Below, one piece after another: positions 26,799 to 35,929 of a stretch of 64,000 nt of DNA (positions are counted from its first letter, which is position 1; each line of letters starts with the position of its first letter). This DNA is from Methylobacterium radiotolerans JCM 2831. GTDB taxonomy: Bacteria > Pseudomonadota > Alphaproteobacteria > Rhizobiales > Beijerinckiaceae. The stretch spans positions 2,731,001 to 2,795,000 of the forward strand of contig NC_010505.1 in the NCBI RefSeq assembly GCF_000019725.1, in the 5' to 3' direction. Below the pieces are notes generated by a model that saw only the letters and a program-made list of their open reading frames with translations, was not told the DNA's origin and did no database searches. The position numbers and the translations under genes were made by a program.

Positions 26799-26812
26799 TT
26801 GATCCAGCGCAA
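26799..26812. promoter_or_regulatory. FixK/FNR-type box before usp
   Basis: TTGATCCAGCGCAA, 54 bp upstream of the Usp gene starting at 26744 (minus). Confidence 0.72.
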
Positions 26813-26840
26813 CGTCAGGCCGTCCGGCGACCGCGCCCGA

Positions 26841-27137
26841 TCATGGCTTCCGGAAGCGGGACACGGCGCGCTCGACCGCCCTGGCGAGCGCCTCAAGCCG
26901 CGGCTTCAGCGCCGGGATGTCCTCGCTCAGGAGGGCGAGGCCAAGGGGCAGCATCCATAGGCCGAGGACGGGCAGGAACGACAGCACCCCGCCCCCGATC
27001 AGGGCGAGCGCCGCCGCCAATCGCATGGGCCGCCGCGAGGGTTCTCTCAGCCAAGTGACCGCATCGCGCACGCGCGCGGGAAGACGACCGGTCAGCCGCT
27101 CGACCCGTGCATCCCAATCCGCCGCGGTCGGGTCCAT
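26841..27137 (-). CDS. Small membrane protein downstream of P-type ATPase
   Basis: 98 aa from ATG 27137, with AGGA six bases upstream. The N-terminal half is charged (WDARVERLTGRLPARVRDAV); a hydrophobic stretch of two likely helices follows (LAAALALIGGGVLSFLPVLG and onward), then a basic tail. It is similar in style to small exopolysaccharide/tryptophan-like membrane proteins of unknown function. The gene lies 68 bp after the ATPase on the same strand and shares its likely transcription. A longer frame to 27623 is a shadow of the ATPase. Confidence 0.65.
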   Translation of the reverse strand: MDPTAADWDARVERLTGRLPARVRDAVTWLREPSRRPMRLAAALALIGGGVLSFLPVLGLWMLPLGLALLSEDIPALKPRLEALARAVERAVSRFRKP

Positions 27138-27205
27138 CGCTATCCTGCTCCGGGGTGGAAGCTTTGAGGGGCGCTCACGTTGCCGGTGCCCGGAAGCACC
27201 AGACC

Positions 27206-29908
27206 TTAAGCGGGACGACCATCGCACACGGACGGCTTGAGGGCTCCTACAATCAGGGTCCTGAGTTGGACGACCGCGAGCGGTGCCAGGCTCGCCGAGA
27301 GAACGAGCGTCCAGCCGATCCAATCGAGCGGGGCGAGACCGAGCACGGCGGCGACGGCAGAAAGATAGGCCGGGCCCACGAGCAGCGCGGTGCACAGGAG
27401 CAGGGCGGCCCAGACCCAAGGGTTGCGCGTGACCTCGTTGCGGAAGGGCTTCGAGCCGGAGGCTCGCATGTTGAACACCTGCCAGAGCTGCGCGAAGGCG
27501 AGCGTGAGGAACGTGACGGTCACGACGGATGCACGGTCGAGATCGAGCCAGAACTCGGCGACGGCTAGGCCCCCGAATGTCGCCGCCGTCATGCCGGCCG
27601 CGTGCAGGATGATGCGAACCCACTGCGGGCGCCCGAGGATCGGCTCCTTCGGATCGCGCGGCGGCCGAGCCAGGATATCGTCTTGACCTTCCCCCATCGC
27701 CAGCGCGAAGGCCGGGAACACGTCGGTGACGACGTTCAGGTAGAGGATCTGCAACGGCAGGATCGGCAGCGGCAGCGCAGACAGGACCGCGAGCCCGACG
27801 ACCATGACCTCGCTCAGGTTGCAGGCCAGGAGGTAGGCGACGAACCGGCGGATGTTGTCGAAGATCACCCGGCCCTCGCGGATCGCGCCGACGATGGTCG
27901 GGAAGGCGTCGTCCAACAGCACCATGGCGGCCGCCTCGCGTGCAACGTCCGTCCCCCGCCGGCCCATCGCGACGCCGATGTCCGCCTGCTTCAGAGCCGG
28001 GGCGTCGTTGACGCCGTCGCCGGTCATCGCGACGACCTCGCCCCTCTCTTGGTAGGCCCGGACCAGCGCCAGCTTCTCGGCCGGGCTCACCCGCGCGAAG
28101 ACCGCGATGTCCCCCGGCCCGTCCGGCATGCCGGCCAGGGAGCCACCCTCCGCGATGCGGTCCCCCGAACCGGCGAGGCCGACGGCGAGGGCGATGCTGC
28201 GGGCCGTGACGGCGTGGTCGCCGGTAACCATGACCACGCGGATACCCGCGTCGCGGCAGGCCGCCACCGCCTCAGGGACGTCCTCCCGGGCAGGGTCCTC
28301 CAGCCCGACCAAACCGAGGAACGTGAGCTCCTCGAAGGGAGGCGCTCCCGCTTCGTCCACCGTCTTCTCGGCGCAGGCGATGACCCGCAAGCCCCGCGCG
28401 CCGAGATCCTCGACACGGCGTCGCCAAAGGTCGCGGGTGACATCGTCGAGCGGCCGGTCGTGCTCGCCGCCGATAGTGTGCCGAGAAGCCGCGAGCACCG
28501 CCTCCGGGGCGCCCTTGACGGCGACCACGAAGCGCCGTCCGGACGCGTGAACCGTGGCCATCATGCGAGTGGCCACGTCAAAGGCGTGCTTCCGCACGAG
28601 CGGCAGGTCGCGCACGATCTCCGCGCGCTCCAGCCCGGCGACCCGGCCTGCCCGCAGCAGCGCCTGTTCCATCGGGTCGCCGCTGCCCTCGCCAGGACCT
28701 TGCCCGAGGGAGGCGTCGTTGCAGAGCACCGCGACGCGGAGCAGCCGTTCTGCCTCCGGGGAGGCATCGGAGCCTCGTTCGGTCAGGTCCAGTTCGCCCG
28801 AGGACAGTACCAGACGCTGCACCGTCATCCGGTTCTCGGTGAGGGTGCCCGTCTTGTCGGTCAGGATCACGGTCGTGGCGCCGAGCGTCTCGACGGCCGA
28901 CAGGCGCTCGATCAGCGCGTTCCTCCGCGCCATCCGCCACATCCCGCGCGCGAGCGTCAGGGTCGCGACGATGGGCAGGCCTTCCGGGATGGCTGCGACC
29001 GCCAGCGCAATGCCGGCCTCGGTCATGAGGCGGAGGTCCTTGCCGGTCGCGACGCCAAGGGCGGCGAGGAGGACGGCCACCCCGAGAACCGCCCAGACCA
29101 TCTGCCCGGAAAGGCGCTCCAGGTGACGCTCCAGGGGCGAACTGTCGGGCTCGGCCTGCTCGACGAGGCGGGAGACGGCACCGAGTTCTGTGCCTGAGCC
29201 GGTCGCGACCACGACACCCGCGCCGCTCCCTCGGGTGACGAGCGTGCCCCGGAACAGCATCGACGAGCGCTCGGCGAGGCGTGCGTCCGCGGCGACCGGC
29301 TCCGCCGCCTTCTCGACCGGCATGGACTCGCCCGTGAGCGTCGACTCGTCCGCGCTCAGGTTGGACGCCTCGACCAGCCGGATGTCGGCCGGGACGGCAT
29401 CACCACCCTCGACCAGCACGATATCGCCCGGGACGAGATCCGCGGCGGCAAGCACCCGTGGGTGCCCGTCGCGACGAACGCGGGCCGAGCGCGTTCCGAG
29501 CGCCCGCAACCCCTCGACGGATCGGGCCGCCCGCAGCTCGGTGAAGAAACCGACGCCCGTGTTGACGACCAAGACCGCCATGACCGCGGCCGCCTCTCGC
29601 CAATCGCCGAAGTAGAGCGAGAGCCCACCGGCCGCCGCGAGCAGGTAGACGACAGGGCTTGCAAGCTGGTGCAGGAGCAGGGTGAACGCGCCGGCACGCT
29701 CCTTCGCGGGGATCATGTTCGGCCCGAACCGCGCGCGCCGCCGCTGGGCCTCCGCATCGGTCAGACCCTCGCGCAGCGCCGTCCCGAAACGCGTTAGGAC
29801 TTCCGCGGCCGGCAGTGCGTGGGCAGGCTTCGTTCCTGTCGCTTGGCGCTCGGCCATGGCCCGCGGTTCGGGCAACTCAGGATCCTTGGCGAGATCCGGC
29901 TCAAGCAC
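27206..29908 (-). CDS. Cation-transporting P-type ATPase (P2 type)
   Basis: 900-aa membrane pump with the SERCA/PMA-like layout: N-terminal cation-ATPase domain (ALPAAEVLTRFGTALREGL), actuator TGES (STLTGESMPVEK near residue 190), the ion-binding PEGLP motif near residue 310, phosphorylation motif DKTGTLT near residue 350, and hinge TGDGVNDAPALKQADIGVAMG near residue 630. Ten membrane segments are likely. PEGLP and length point to Ca2+ or a related cation (P2A), but the ion is not certain. GTG 29908 overlaps the DUF6455 stop by eight bases; ATG 29857 is an alternative start. Confidence 0.88.
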   Translation of the reverse strand: MLEPDLAKDPELPEPRAMAERQATGTKPAHALPAAEVLTRFGTALREGLTDAEAQRRRARFGPNMIPAKERAGAFTLLLHQLASPVVYLLAAAGGLSLYFGDWREAAAVMAVLVVNTGVGFFTELRAARSVEGLRALGTRSARVRRDGHPRVLAAADLVPGDIVLVEGGDAVPADIRLVEASNLSADESTLTGESMPVEKAAEPVAADARLAERSSMLFRGTLVTRGSGAGVVVATGSGTELGAVSRLVEQAEPDSSPLERHLERLSGQMVWAVLGVAVLLAALGVATGKDLRLMTEAGIALAVAAIPEGLPIVATLTLARGMWRMARRNALIERLSAVETLGATTVILTDKTGTLTENRMTVQRLVLSSGELDLTERGSDASPEAERLLRVAVLCNDASLGQGPGEGSGDPMEQALLRAGRVAGLERAEIVRDLPLVRKHAFDVATRMMATVHASGRRFVVAVKGAPEAVLAASRHTIGGEHDRPLDDVTRDLWRRRVEDLGARGLRVIACAEKTVDEAGAPPFEELTFLGLVGLEDPAREDVPEAVAACRDAGIRVVMVTGDHAVTARSIALAVGLAGSGDRIAEGGSLAGMPDGPGDIAVFARVSPAEKLALVRAYQERGEVVAMTGDGVNDAPALKQADIGVAMGRRGTDVAREAAAMVLLDDAFPTIVGAIREGRVIFDNIRRFVAYLLACNLSEVMVVGLAVLSALPLPILPLQILYLNVVTDVFPAFALAMGEGQDDILARPPRDPKEPILGRPQWVRIILHAAGMTAATFGGLAVAEFWLDLDRASVVTVTFLTLAFAQLWQVFNMRASGSKPFRNEVTRNPWVWAALLLCTALLVGPAYLSAVAAVLGLAPLDWIGWTLVLSASLAPLAVVQLRTLIVGALKPSVCDGRPA

Positions 29909-30302
29909 GGCGCAAGCCGTCGATGTGGTCGGCGTTCGGGCAGTATTCCGGGTAGGCGTCGGCAGCCGTCCCGGCCCACAGCTCGCGCGTGCATCGGCTT
30001 CGCTCCGCGCAGCTCAGGCAGGCCGCCTCAATCGCCCGCAGGGCCTCGGGCTCACGCTGCCGGATGGCCTCGGGGTCGAGGTCCAGGCTCCGCATCAGCC
30101 TCGCCACGCTACGGACCTTCGTGACGGCCTCCGGGGACAGGGTGGCGTGGGCCGAGACGTCGGCCTCCATCATCGTCCCCATCATCTCCGCGTCGATGTC
30201 CCTGAGTTCCCGGGCCGCCCGCAGTAGGCAGCACCACTCGTCCATCGAGGCGGCGAGGCCGAACGGGTCGAACAGATCGGGTTTGTCGGCTGGTGCAGCC
30301 AT
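29901..30302 (-). CDS. DUF6455-type small protein
   Basis: 133 aa; a helical N-terminal part (FGLAASMDEWCCLLRAAREL) and a C-terminal Cys motif ACLSCAERSRCTREL followed by YPEYCPNADHI, the pattern of DUF6455 proteins, which could hold a metal or Fe-S centre. Function unknown. Start 30302 has GAGGAGG six bases upstream. It overlaps the P-type ATPase start, so it is the first gene of that operon, and a FixK-type box is 48 bp upstream. Confidence 0.75.
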   Translation of the reverse strand: MAAPADKPDLFDPFGLAASMDEWCCLLRAARELRDIDAEMMGTMMEADVSAHATLSPEAVTKVRSVARLMRSLDLDPEAIRQREPEALRAIEAACLSCAERSRCTRELWAGTAADAYPEYCPNADHIDGLRRA

Positions 30303-30350
30303 CGCGGCCTCCTCAAAGACCCTGCGTGCCCCACTCCGGCCGCGACACCC

Positions 30351-30364
30351 TTGATCCATCTCAA
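30351..30364. promoter_or_regulatory. FixK/FNR-type box in divergent spacer
   Basis: TTGATCCATCTCAA, 48 bp upstream of the DUF6455 gene (minus) and 151 bp upstream of the kinase/ATPase gene (plus). Confidence 0.7.
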
Positions 30365-30515
30365 AGCCCGTAACGCGGACACGGCGCACGTATCGGTCGG
30401 CGGCTCCGGTCTCCGGGTCTGAGCGGCACGCCGGCCACCGACGAGGTCCGAGCGCCCAGCTATGCCGATTTCGGCCTGCGCCACTTCCAAGGTCGAGCCG
30501 CCCGAGGACACCTAC

Positions 30516-32090
30516 ATGCCGCCCCAGGACCAGGATGGTGTCGTCGCGTTCCTGACGCTCGCCTCACCGGGGTCGGGGACGATGAACACGGTGACCACCC
30601 ACATCTCCAGGCTGTTCCTGGCGGGCAGCCGCGTGTTCAAGCTCAAGCGCGCCGTGCGCTTCCCCTATCTCGACTTCTCCACGCCCGAGCGCCGGCTCGC
30701 CGCCTGTGAGGCGGAGGTGGCGCTCAACCGGCGCACCGCGCCCGCGCTCTATCTCGGCGCCCGGCGGATCACGCGCGAACCGGGCGGGACCCTGGCCTTC
30801 GACGGGCCCGGAGATCTCGTCGACGCCGTCGTGGAGATGCGCCGCTTCCCGGAGGCGGACCTGTTCGACGCGATGGCGCGCGACGGTCGCCTCGGGCCGA
30901 GCCATGTCGCGGATCTCGCGCAGGTCATCGCGACCTTCCATGCCGCCGCGGAAATCTACCGCGATGGAGGCGGGGCCGCCGCCATCGGGGCGATCGTCGA
31001 CATGAACGGGGCCGCGCTCCAGGCGACGGGGCTCGTCCCCGCAGAGGCGGCTGAGGCTCTCACGGCGCGGTTCCGGGCGGCCCTGGCGCGGCATGCCCCC
31101 CTGCTCGACGCGCGCCGCGCCGCAGACAAGGTCCGCCGCTGCCACGGCGACCTGACTTTACGCAACATCTGCCTGTTCGATGGAAGACCAACGCCGTTCG
31201 ACTGCATCGAGTTCAGCGACACCATCGCGACGACCGACGTCCTGTACGACCTCGCCTTCATCCTCATGGATCTCTGGCATCGCGAGCGCTTCGACCTCGG
31301 CAACCTCCTCCTCAACCGCTACCTCGACGTGGCGGACGAGACCGACGGGATCGGCATGTTGCCATTCCTGATGGCGCTGCGCGCGGTGATCCGCGCCCAC
31401 GTCACGGCGGCGCAGGCGGGGGAAGGGCCCGGTGATGTCGCCGCCGAAAAGACCGCCGAGGCGCGGGCCTATCTGGCGCTCGGGGAAAGCCTGCTGACCG
31501 AAAAGCCCGTCCTCCTCATGGCGGTCGGCGGCTTCAGCGGTTCCGGCAAATCGAGCGTCGCGGCCGCAGTTGCCCCGTGGATCGGGGCGGCCCCAGGTGC
31601 TCGCATCCTGTCGAGCGACCGCATCCGCAAGCGCATGCACGGGGTCGACGCCCTCAAGCGGCTGCCGGTGTCGGCCTACGCTCCCACCGTGTCCCATCGC
31701 GTCTACGCAGCCCTAAGAATTGAAGCCGCTCGGGTCCTGGCCGCAGGCCACTGCGCCGTCGCCGATGCGGTCTTCGACCGACCTTCGGAACGGAAGGAGA
31801 TCGAGGCGGTCGCCCGGGACGAGGGCGCCGGTTTCCGCGGCGTATGGCTGGCGGCACCGGCAGCGATGCTCGCGAGACGCATCGAGGCGCGCGTCGACGA
31901 CCCATCGGACGCGACGCCCGCCGTCCTGGCCGCTCAGGTCGCGCGAGGTTGCGGCGCGATCTCGTGGCATCGTCTCGCGGCCGACCGGTCACTGGACGTC
32001 CTGCGCGCGAACGTCCTGTCCCTCACCGGACAAGCTTCTGGGCCCCCCGATCATGACGGTTTGGAAGGGCCGTGCACCGCGACGGCTTGA
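30516..32090 (+). CDS. Bifunctional phosphotransferase-like / P-loop ATPase
   Basis: About 524 aa. The N-terminal half has an aminoglycoside-phosphotransferase fold: VFKLKRAVRFPYLDFSTPE (nucleotide Lys region), then catalytic CHGDLTLRNICLFDG and IEFSDTIATTDVLYDLAFILMD. The C-terminal half is a zeta-toxin/kinase-like P-loop domain with GGFSGSGKSSVAAAVAPW near residue 340 and AVADAVFDRPSERKE. Such fusions are common near stress genes; the substrate is unknown. ATG 30516 has GAGG upstream; ATG 30462 is 18 codons earlier. It is followed by an MgtA-like ATPase with its own FixK box. Confidence 0.8.
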   Translation: MPPQDQDGVVAFLTLASPGSGTMNTVTTHISRLFLAGSRVFKLKRAVRFPYLDFSTPERRLAACEAEVALNRRTAPALYLGARRITREPGGTLAFDGPGDLVDAVVEMRRFPEADLFDAMARDGRLGPSHVADLAQVIATFHAAAEIYRDGGGAAAIGAIVDMNGAALQATGLVPAEAAEALTARFRAALARHAPLLDARRAADKVRRCHGDLTLRNICLFDGRPTPFDCIEFSDTIATTDVLYDLAFILMDLWHRERFDLGNLLLNRYLDVADETDGIGMLPFLMALRAVIRAHVTAAQAGEGPGDVAAEKTAEARAYLALGESLLTEKPVLLMAVGGFSGSGKSSVAAAVAPWIGAAPGARILSSDRIRKRMHGVDALKRLPVSAYAPTVSHRVYAALRIEAARVLAAGHCAVADAVFDRPSERKEIEAVARDEGAGFRGVWLAAPAAMLARRIEARVDDPSDATPAVLAAQVARGCGAISWHRLAADRSLDVLRANVLSLTGQASGPPDHDGLEGPCTATA

Positions 32091-32100
32091 TCCACCGCAA
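32087..32100. promoter_or_regulatory. FixK/FNR-type box before mgtA-like gene
   Basis: TTGATCCACCGCAA spans the stop codon of the preceding kinase/ATPase gene, 62 bp upstream of the P-type ATPase start. Confidence 0.7.
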
Positions 32101-32162
32101 CGCCCCTGCCTTCGACCGGTGATGTCGTGCATCGACACGCTGGCGAACGACGGGCCTGACCC

Positions 32163-34766
32163 ATGGAGATGACGGCGGTTCCGATGCTCGCCTACGACAC
32201 CGCCCCGCCGCCGGACCTGCCGGCGTCCGGGCCGACCGGAGCATTCTGGACGCGCGGACTTGAGACCATTTGCGCGGAACTCGGATGCGGGCTCGACGGG
32301 CTCGGCTCGGTCGACGCCGCGCGACGGCTCGAACGCTACGGGTCGAACAGCGATGCCGGGCCGCGGGCCGATGGCGCCCTGCGGGCGGTGCTTCGCCGAC
32401 TGCTCGAACCGCTCGCCCTGATCCTGCTCGCGGCCGGGCTCGTCTCGGTCGCGACCGGAGAGGTGGTCGGCGGCGCCATCATCGTCGCCATCCTCGGCCT
32501 GTCCGTCGGCCTCGACACCGTACAGGAGGGCCACGCCACGCGGGCGGCCGAGGCCTTGCGCCAGGCGGTCGCGCTGAAGGCGGAGGTCCGGCGCGACGGC
32601 CGCTTCGTCACCGTCCCGGTGGAGCAGGTCGTTCCGGGCGACCTCCTGCGCGTGCGCGCCGGCGACATCGTCCCGGCTGACGCCGTCGTCATCGAGAGCG
32701 ACGCGTTCACGGCCGCCGAAGCCGCGCTGACCGGTGAGCCCTATCCGGTCGAGAAGCGCCCCGGACTTGTGACGGCCGCCGAGCCGGCCGAGGCTTCGAA
32801 CGCCCTTTTCCGCGGCGCCGTCGCTCAGACGGGCGAGGCGACAGCCCTCGTCGTCGCGACCGGTCCCGCCACGATGTTCGGCGCGGCGGCCTCGGCGCTG
32901 GCCGAGGCGCAGGCACCCTCGCCCTTCCAGCGCGACCTGCACGCGTTCGGGCTCGTCGTCGCGCGGCTCACCATCGGCTTGGTGCTCGCCGTCCTGGCGT
33001 TCCGCGTCGTCCTCGGCCGGCCGGTGCTCGATTCTCTCCTGTTCGCCGTGGCCCTCGCCGTCGGCCTGACGCCGGAACTCCTGCCGATGGTCACCACCGT
33101 GACGCTCTCGCGGGGTGCGCTGCGCATGGCGGCGCGCAAGGTCATTGTGAAGCGCCTGGCAGCCATCCACGACCTCGGCGCAATGACCGTGCTGTGCACC
33201 GACAAGACCGGGACGTTGACCTTCGCCGAGATCGCGCTGGCGCGCAGCCTCGACCCGGCGGGCCGGGAGAATGCGCGACCGGCGCGGCTCGCGGCCGTCG
33301 CTGCCGACCTCGGCGGCGACCGTGGTTCGCTCGACGCCGCCCTGACCAACGCCCATCCGAACGCCGGGCAGGGGTGGGTCCTCTCCGGCCGGCGGGCGTT
33401 CGACTACGGCCGCCGCACCGGGTCAGTCCTCGCGCAGGGACCGGAAGGGACGCTGCTGATCCTCAAGGGCGCCCCGGAAGCCGTCGTGGCGCTGTGCACC
33501 GCGCGCCGTGCCGGCGAGTGGACGGAACCGATGGCCCCTGCGGCGCACGACGAGGCCCTCGGGCAGGTCCGGATCTTGGCCGAGGACGGGCTGCGCAGCA
33601 TCGCCGTCGCCTCGCGGGTTTGGTCCGGGCCCGTGAGACAACCCGGGGCCACGGACGAGGCCGACTTCGTCTTCGAGGGCTTCTGCGCCTTCGCCGACCC
33701 GCCCAAGCCCACGGCCGCCGCCGCCATCGTCCGGCTCGCCCGGGCCGGCGTCCGCCTGAAGATCCTCTCCGGCGACGACCCGGTGATGGTACGTCGGCTC
33801 GCGGGCCTCGTCGGGCTGCGCGCCGGCACGGTCCTGTCCGGTCCCGAGGTCGCGGCTTTGGGCGACGCGGCCCTCGCGGTCCGTGTCAGGAAGGTCGACG
33901 CGTTCGGACGGCTGACGCCCGACCAGAAGGCGCGCGTCGTCCGGGCGCTGCAGGCCAGGGGCGCGGTCGTGGGCTTCCTCGGGGACGGCATCAACGACGC
34001 GCCCGGCCTCGCCCAGGCCGACGTCGGCCTCTCGGTCGAGGGAGCGACCGGGGTGGCTCAGGCGGCCGCCGACATGATCCTGCTCGCATCGGACCTAGAG
34101 GTCGTCGCCGACGGCGTTGAGGAAGGGCGGCGGACGTTCGCAAACATCCTGAAGTACGTCCGCATGGGCGCGAGCTCGAACTTCGGCAACATGCTCTCCA
34201 TGGCTGTCGCCTCGGTGGCGCTGCCGTTCCTGCCAATGCTGCCGACGCAGATCCTGCTCAATAACCTGCTGTACGACCTGTCGGAGGTCGGCATCCCCTT
34301 CGACCGGGTCGCCCCATCCGCGACCGCCCAGCCACAGGTCTGGGACATGGCGGCGGTCCTTCGGTTCGCGGGCGTGATGGGCCCGCTCTCCTCACTGTTC
34401 GACCTCCTCACCTTCGGCGCGCTGCTCCTCGTCTTCGGCGCCTCGGCCGAGGAGTTCCGCACGGCTTGGTTCCTCGAATCCATGGCGACGCAGATCCTGG
34501 TGATCTTCGTCATCCGGACGAGCGGGCGCTCGTGGAAGGACCACCCGAGCGCGGCACTAGCCGGCTCCTCGCTCGCCGCCCTCGCGGCCGCGCTGGCCCT
34601 CCCCTTCTCGCCGCTGGGAAGCTGGTTCGGTTTCCAGATCCCAGACCTGCCGATCCTGCTCGCCATCGGGCTGATCACTGTCGCGTACCTGGCGGCGGTA
34701 GAGGCTGTGAAGCCATCGGTCGTCCGCCCGCGGCAACGCGCTCAGAGCCGACGTCCAGGAGCTTGA
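32163..34766 (+). CDS. MgtA-like P-type ATPase (P3B type)
   Basis: 867-aa pump. Order: cytosolic N-domain; actuator with AALTGEPYPVEK near residue 192; LTPELLPMVTTVTLSRGALR near residue 305, which replaces PEGLP and is characteristic of magnesium P-type ATPases; CTDKTGTLTF with the phosphorylated Asp near residue 347; GFLGDGINDAPGLAQADVGL near residue 605. QILLNNLLYDLSEVGIPFD in a late helix is also MgtA-like. Magnesium import is the likely job, though the family includes members of unclear specificity. No long MgtA leader is visible; control appears to be by the upstream FixK-type box. Confidence 0.85.
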   Translation: MEMTAVPMLAYDTAPPPDLPASGPTGAFWTRGLETICAELGCGLDGLGSVDAARRLERYGSNSDAGPRADGALRAVLRRLLEPLALILLAAGLVSVATGEVVGGAIIVAILGLSVGLDTVQEGHATRAAEALRQAVALKAEVRRDGRFVTVPVEQVVPGDLLRVRAGDIVPADAVVIESDAFTAAEAALTGEPYPVEKRPGLVTAAEPAEASNALFRGAVAQTGEATALVVATGPATMFGAAASALAEAQAPSPFQRDLHAFGLVVARLTIGLVLAVLAFRVVLGRPVLDSLLFAVALAVGLTPELLPMVTTVTLSRGALRMAARKVIVKRLAAIHDLGAMTVLCTDKTGTLTFAEIALARSLDPAGRENARPARLAAVAADLGGDRGSLDAALTNAHPNAGQGWVLSGRRAFDYGRRTGSVLAQGPEGTLLILKGAPEAVVALCTARRAGEWTEPMAPAAHDEALGQVRILAEDGLRSIAVASRVWSGPVRQPGATDEADFVFEGFCAFADPPKPTAAAAIVRLARAGVRLKILSGDDPVMVRRLAGLVGLRAGTVLSGPEVAALGDAALAVRVRKVDAFGRLTPDQKARVVRALQARGAVVGFLGDGINDAPGLAQADVGLSVEGATGVAQAAADMILLASDLEVVADGVEEGRRTFANILKYVRMGASSNFGNMLSMAVASVALPFLPMLPTQILLNNLLYDLSEVGIPFDRVAPSATAQPQVWDMAAVLRFAGVMGPLSSLFDLLTFGALLLVFGASAEEFRTAWFLESMATQILVIFVIRTSGRSWKDHPSAALAGSSLAALAAALALPFSPLGSWFGFQIPDLPILLAIGLITVAYLAAVEAVKPSVVRPRQRAQSRRPGA

Positions 34767-34776
34767 TCTGCCTCAA
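34763..34776. promoter_or_regulatory. FixK/FNR-type box before zeta-type inhibitor
   Basis: TTGATCTGCCTCAA overlaps the mgtA-like stop and lies 79 bp upstream of the DUF1476 gene. Confidence 0.72.
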
Positions 34777-34855
34777 GGCTGGCCGCCGGGACCGGTCGAA
34801 GAATAGCTGATCGGCCGCCGGTACGGTCCGGCGCCGCACCGGGTTGGAGGCTTCC

Positions 34856-35203
34856 ATGACCACGACGTTCGACGAGCGCGAGCGGGCCGCCGAGCGCCGC
34901 TTCGTCCAGGAGGAGGAGGCGCGCTTCCACGCCCGCAACCGGCGCAACCGGCTCCTGGCGACCTGGGCCTGTGAGCGGATGCGCCTGACCGGCACGGCGG
35001 CGGAGGGTTACGTCACGTCCTTCGCCGAGGGCGCGGTCGTAACCAACGACAAGACGCTGATCGCGCGGCTTCAATCCGACCTGAAGGCGGCCGGCATCGA
35101 GGCGACGGTAGATCGCTTGAGCACGGAGATGACCCGGTTCGCCGCGCTGGCGGAGGCCGAGCGGCGCGTCGGGGTTGCGCTGGATCAAGGCTCCTCTGTC
35201 TAG
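34856..35203 (+). CDS. DUF1476 protein, ATPase zeta-type inhibitor
   Basis: 115-aa helical protein. MTTTFDERERAAERRFVQEE is the start typical of DUF1476, the family that includes the zeta subunit, the alphaproteobacterial inhibitor of F1-ATPase that stops ATP hydrolysis when proton force falls. The following HARNRRNRLLATWACERM matches too. GGAGG is five bases upstream of ATG 34856. The housekeeping zeta gene usually lies elsewhere, so this may be a second, low-oxygen copy; its last residues (ALDQGS) are encoded by the next regulatory box. Confidence 0.85.
   Translation: MTTTFDERERAAERRFVQEEEARFHARNRRNRLLATWACERMRLTGTAAEGYVTSFAEGAVVTNDKTLIARLQSDLKAAGIEATVDRLSTEMTRFAALAEAERRVGVALDQGSSV
35175..35188. 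promoter_or_regulatory. FixK/FNR-type box before BON gene
   Basis: TTGCGCTGGATCAA is inside the 3' end of the zeta-type gene, 79 bp upstream of the BON-domain gene at 35268. Confidence 0.7.
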
Positions 35204-35267
35204 GCCGTGCAGGATCACTCGGCAGCCACCCCGCACCGATTGGACACATGCCATGAGGAAGGACGCC

Positions 35268-35918
35268 ATGACCGACAAGGATCTGCGCCGCGACGTGCTC
35301 GACGAGCTCGACTTCGACCCCAGCCTCGACGCAGGCGCCATCGGCGTCGCCGTCTCGGAAGGCGTCGTGACCCTGACCGGCCACGTCGGCAGCTACGCCG
35401 AGAAGGTCGAGGCCGAGCGCGCCGTTCGCCGCGTCCGGGGCGTGCGCGCCATCGCCCAGGAAATCGAGGTTCGCTACGCCGACGACAAGAAGGTCGCCGA
35501 CGACCAGATCGCCGCCCGCGCCCTGGCCATCATCGACTGGTCGGTGCACCTCCCGAAGCAGGCCATACAGGTGAAAGTCGCCGGCGGCTGGGTCACGCTG
35601 ACCGGCACGGTGGACTGGCAGTACCAGATGGCGAGCGCCGAGGCGGCGGTCCGGAAGCTGTCGGGCGTGCACGGGGTGACGAACCTCGTCGAGGTCAGGC
35701 CGCGGGTTCCGCCGACGGCGGTCAAGGACAAGATCCTGGAGGCGTTCAGGCGCAGCGTCATGTTCGAGGCCGACGGGATCAAGGTCACCGTCTCGGGCGA
35801 CAAGGTCACGCTGGAGGGTGCCGTATCGGCGTGGGCGGAGCGCGACGCCGCCGAGCGCGCGGCCTGGTCGGTGCCGGGCGTGCGCGCCGTCGAGGACCGC
35901 ATCGTCGCCCTGAGCTGA
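35268..35918 (+). CDS. Triple BON-domain protein
   Basis: 216 aa made of three BON repeats at about residues 5-75, 80-148 and 150-215. Each carries the glycine-containing core (IGVAVSEGVVTLTGHVGSYAE; IQVKVAGGWVTLTGTVDW; IKVTVSGDKVTLEGAVSAW). BON domains bind membranes or envelope components, but no signal peptide is seen, so it may act in the cytoplasm. AGGAAGG precedes ATG 35268. Two paralogs occur in the window (41793-42437 and 49346-49993). Confidence 0.9.
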   Translation: MTDKDLRRDVLDELDFDPSLDAGAIGVAVSEGVVTLTGHVGSYAEKVEAERAVRRVRGVRAIAQEIEVRYADDKKVADDQIAARALAIIDWSVHLPKQAIQVKVAGGWVTLTGTVDWQYQMASAEAAVRKLSGVHGVTNLVEVRPRVPPTAVKDKILEAFRRSVMFEADGIKVTVSGDKVTLEGAVSAWAERDAAERAAWSVPGVRAVEDRIVALS

Positions 35919-35929
35919 GGAGAGCCGCC

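Noticed and set aside
26841..27623. 260-residue frame upstream of the small membrane protein
   Set aside because: The N-terminal part is a shadow of the P-type ATPase; a start with ribosome site exists at 27137.
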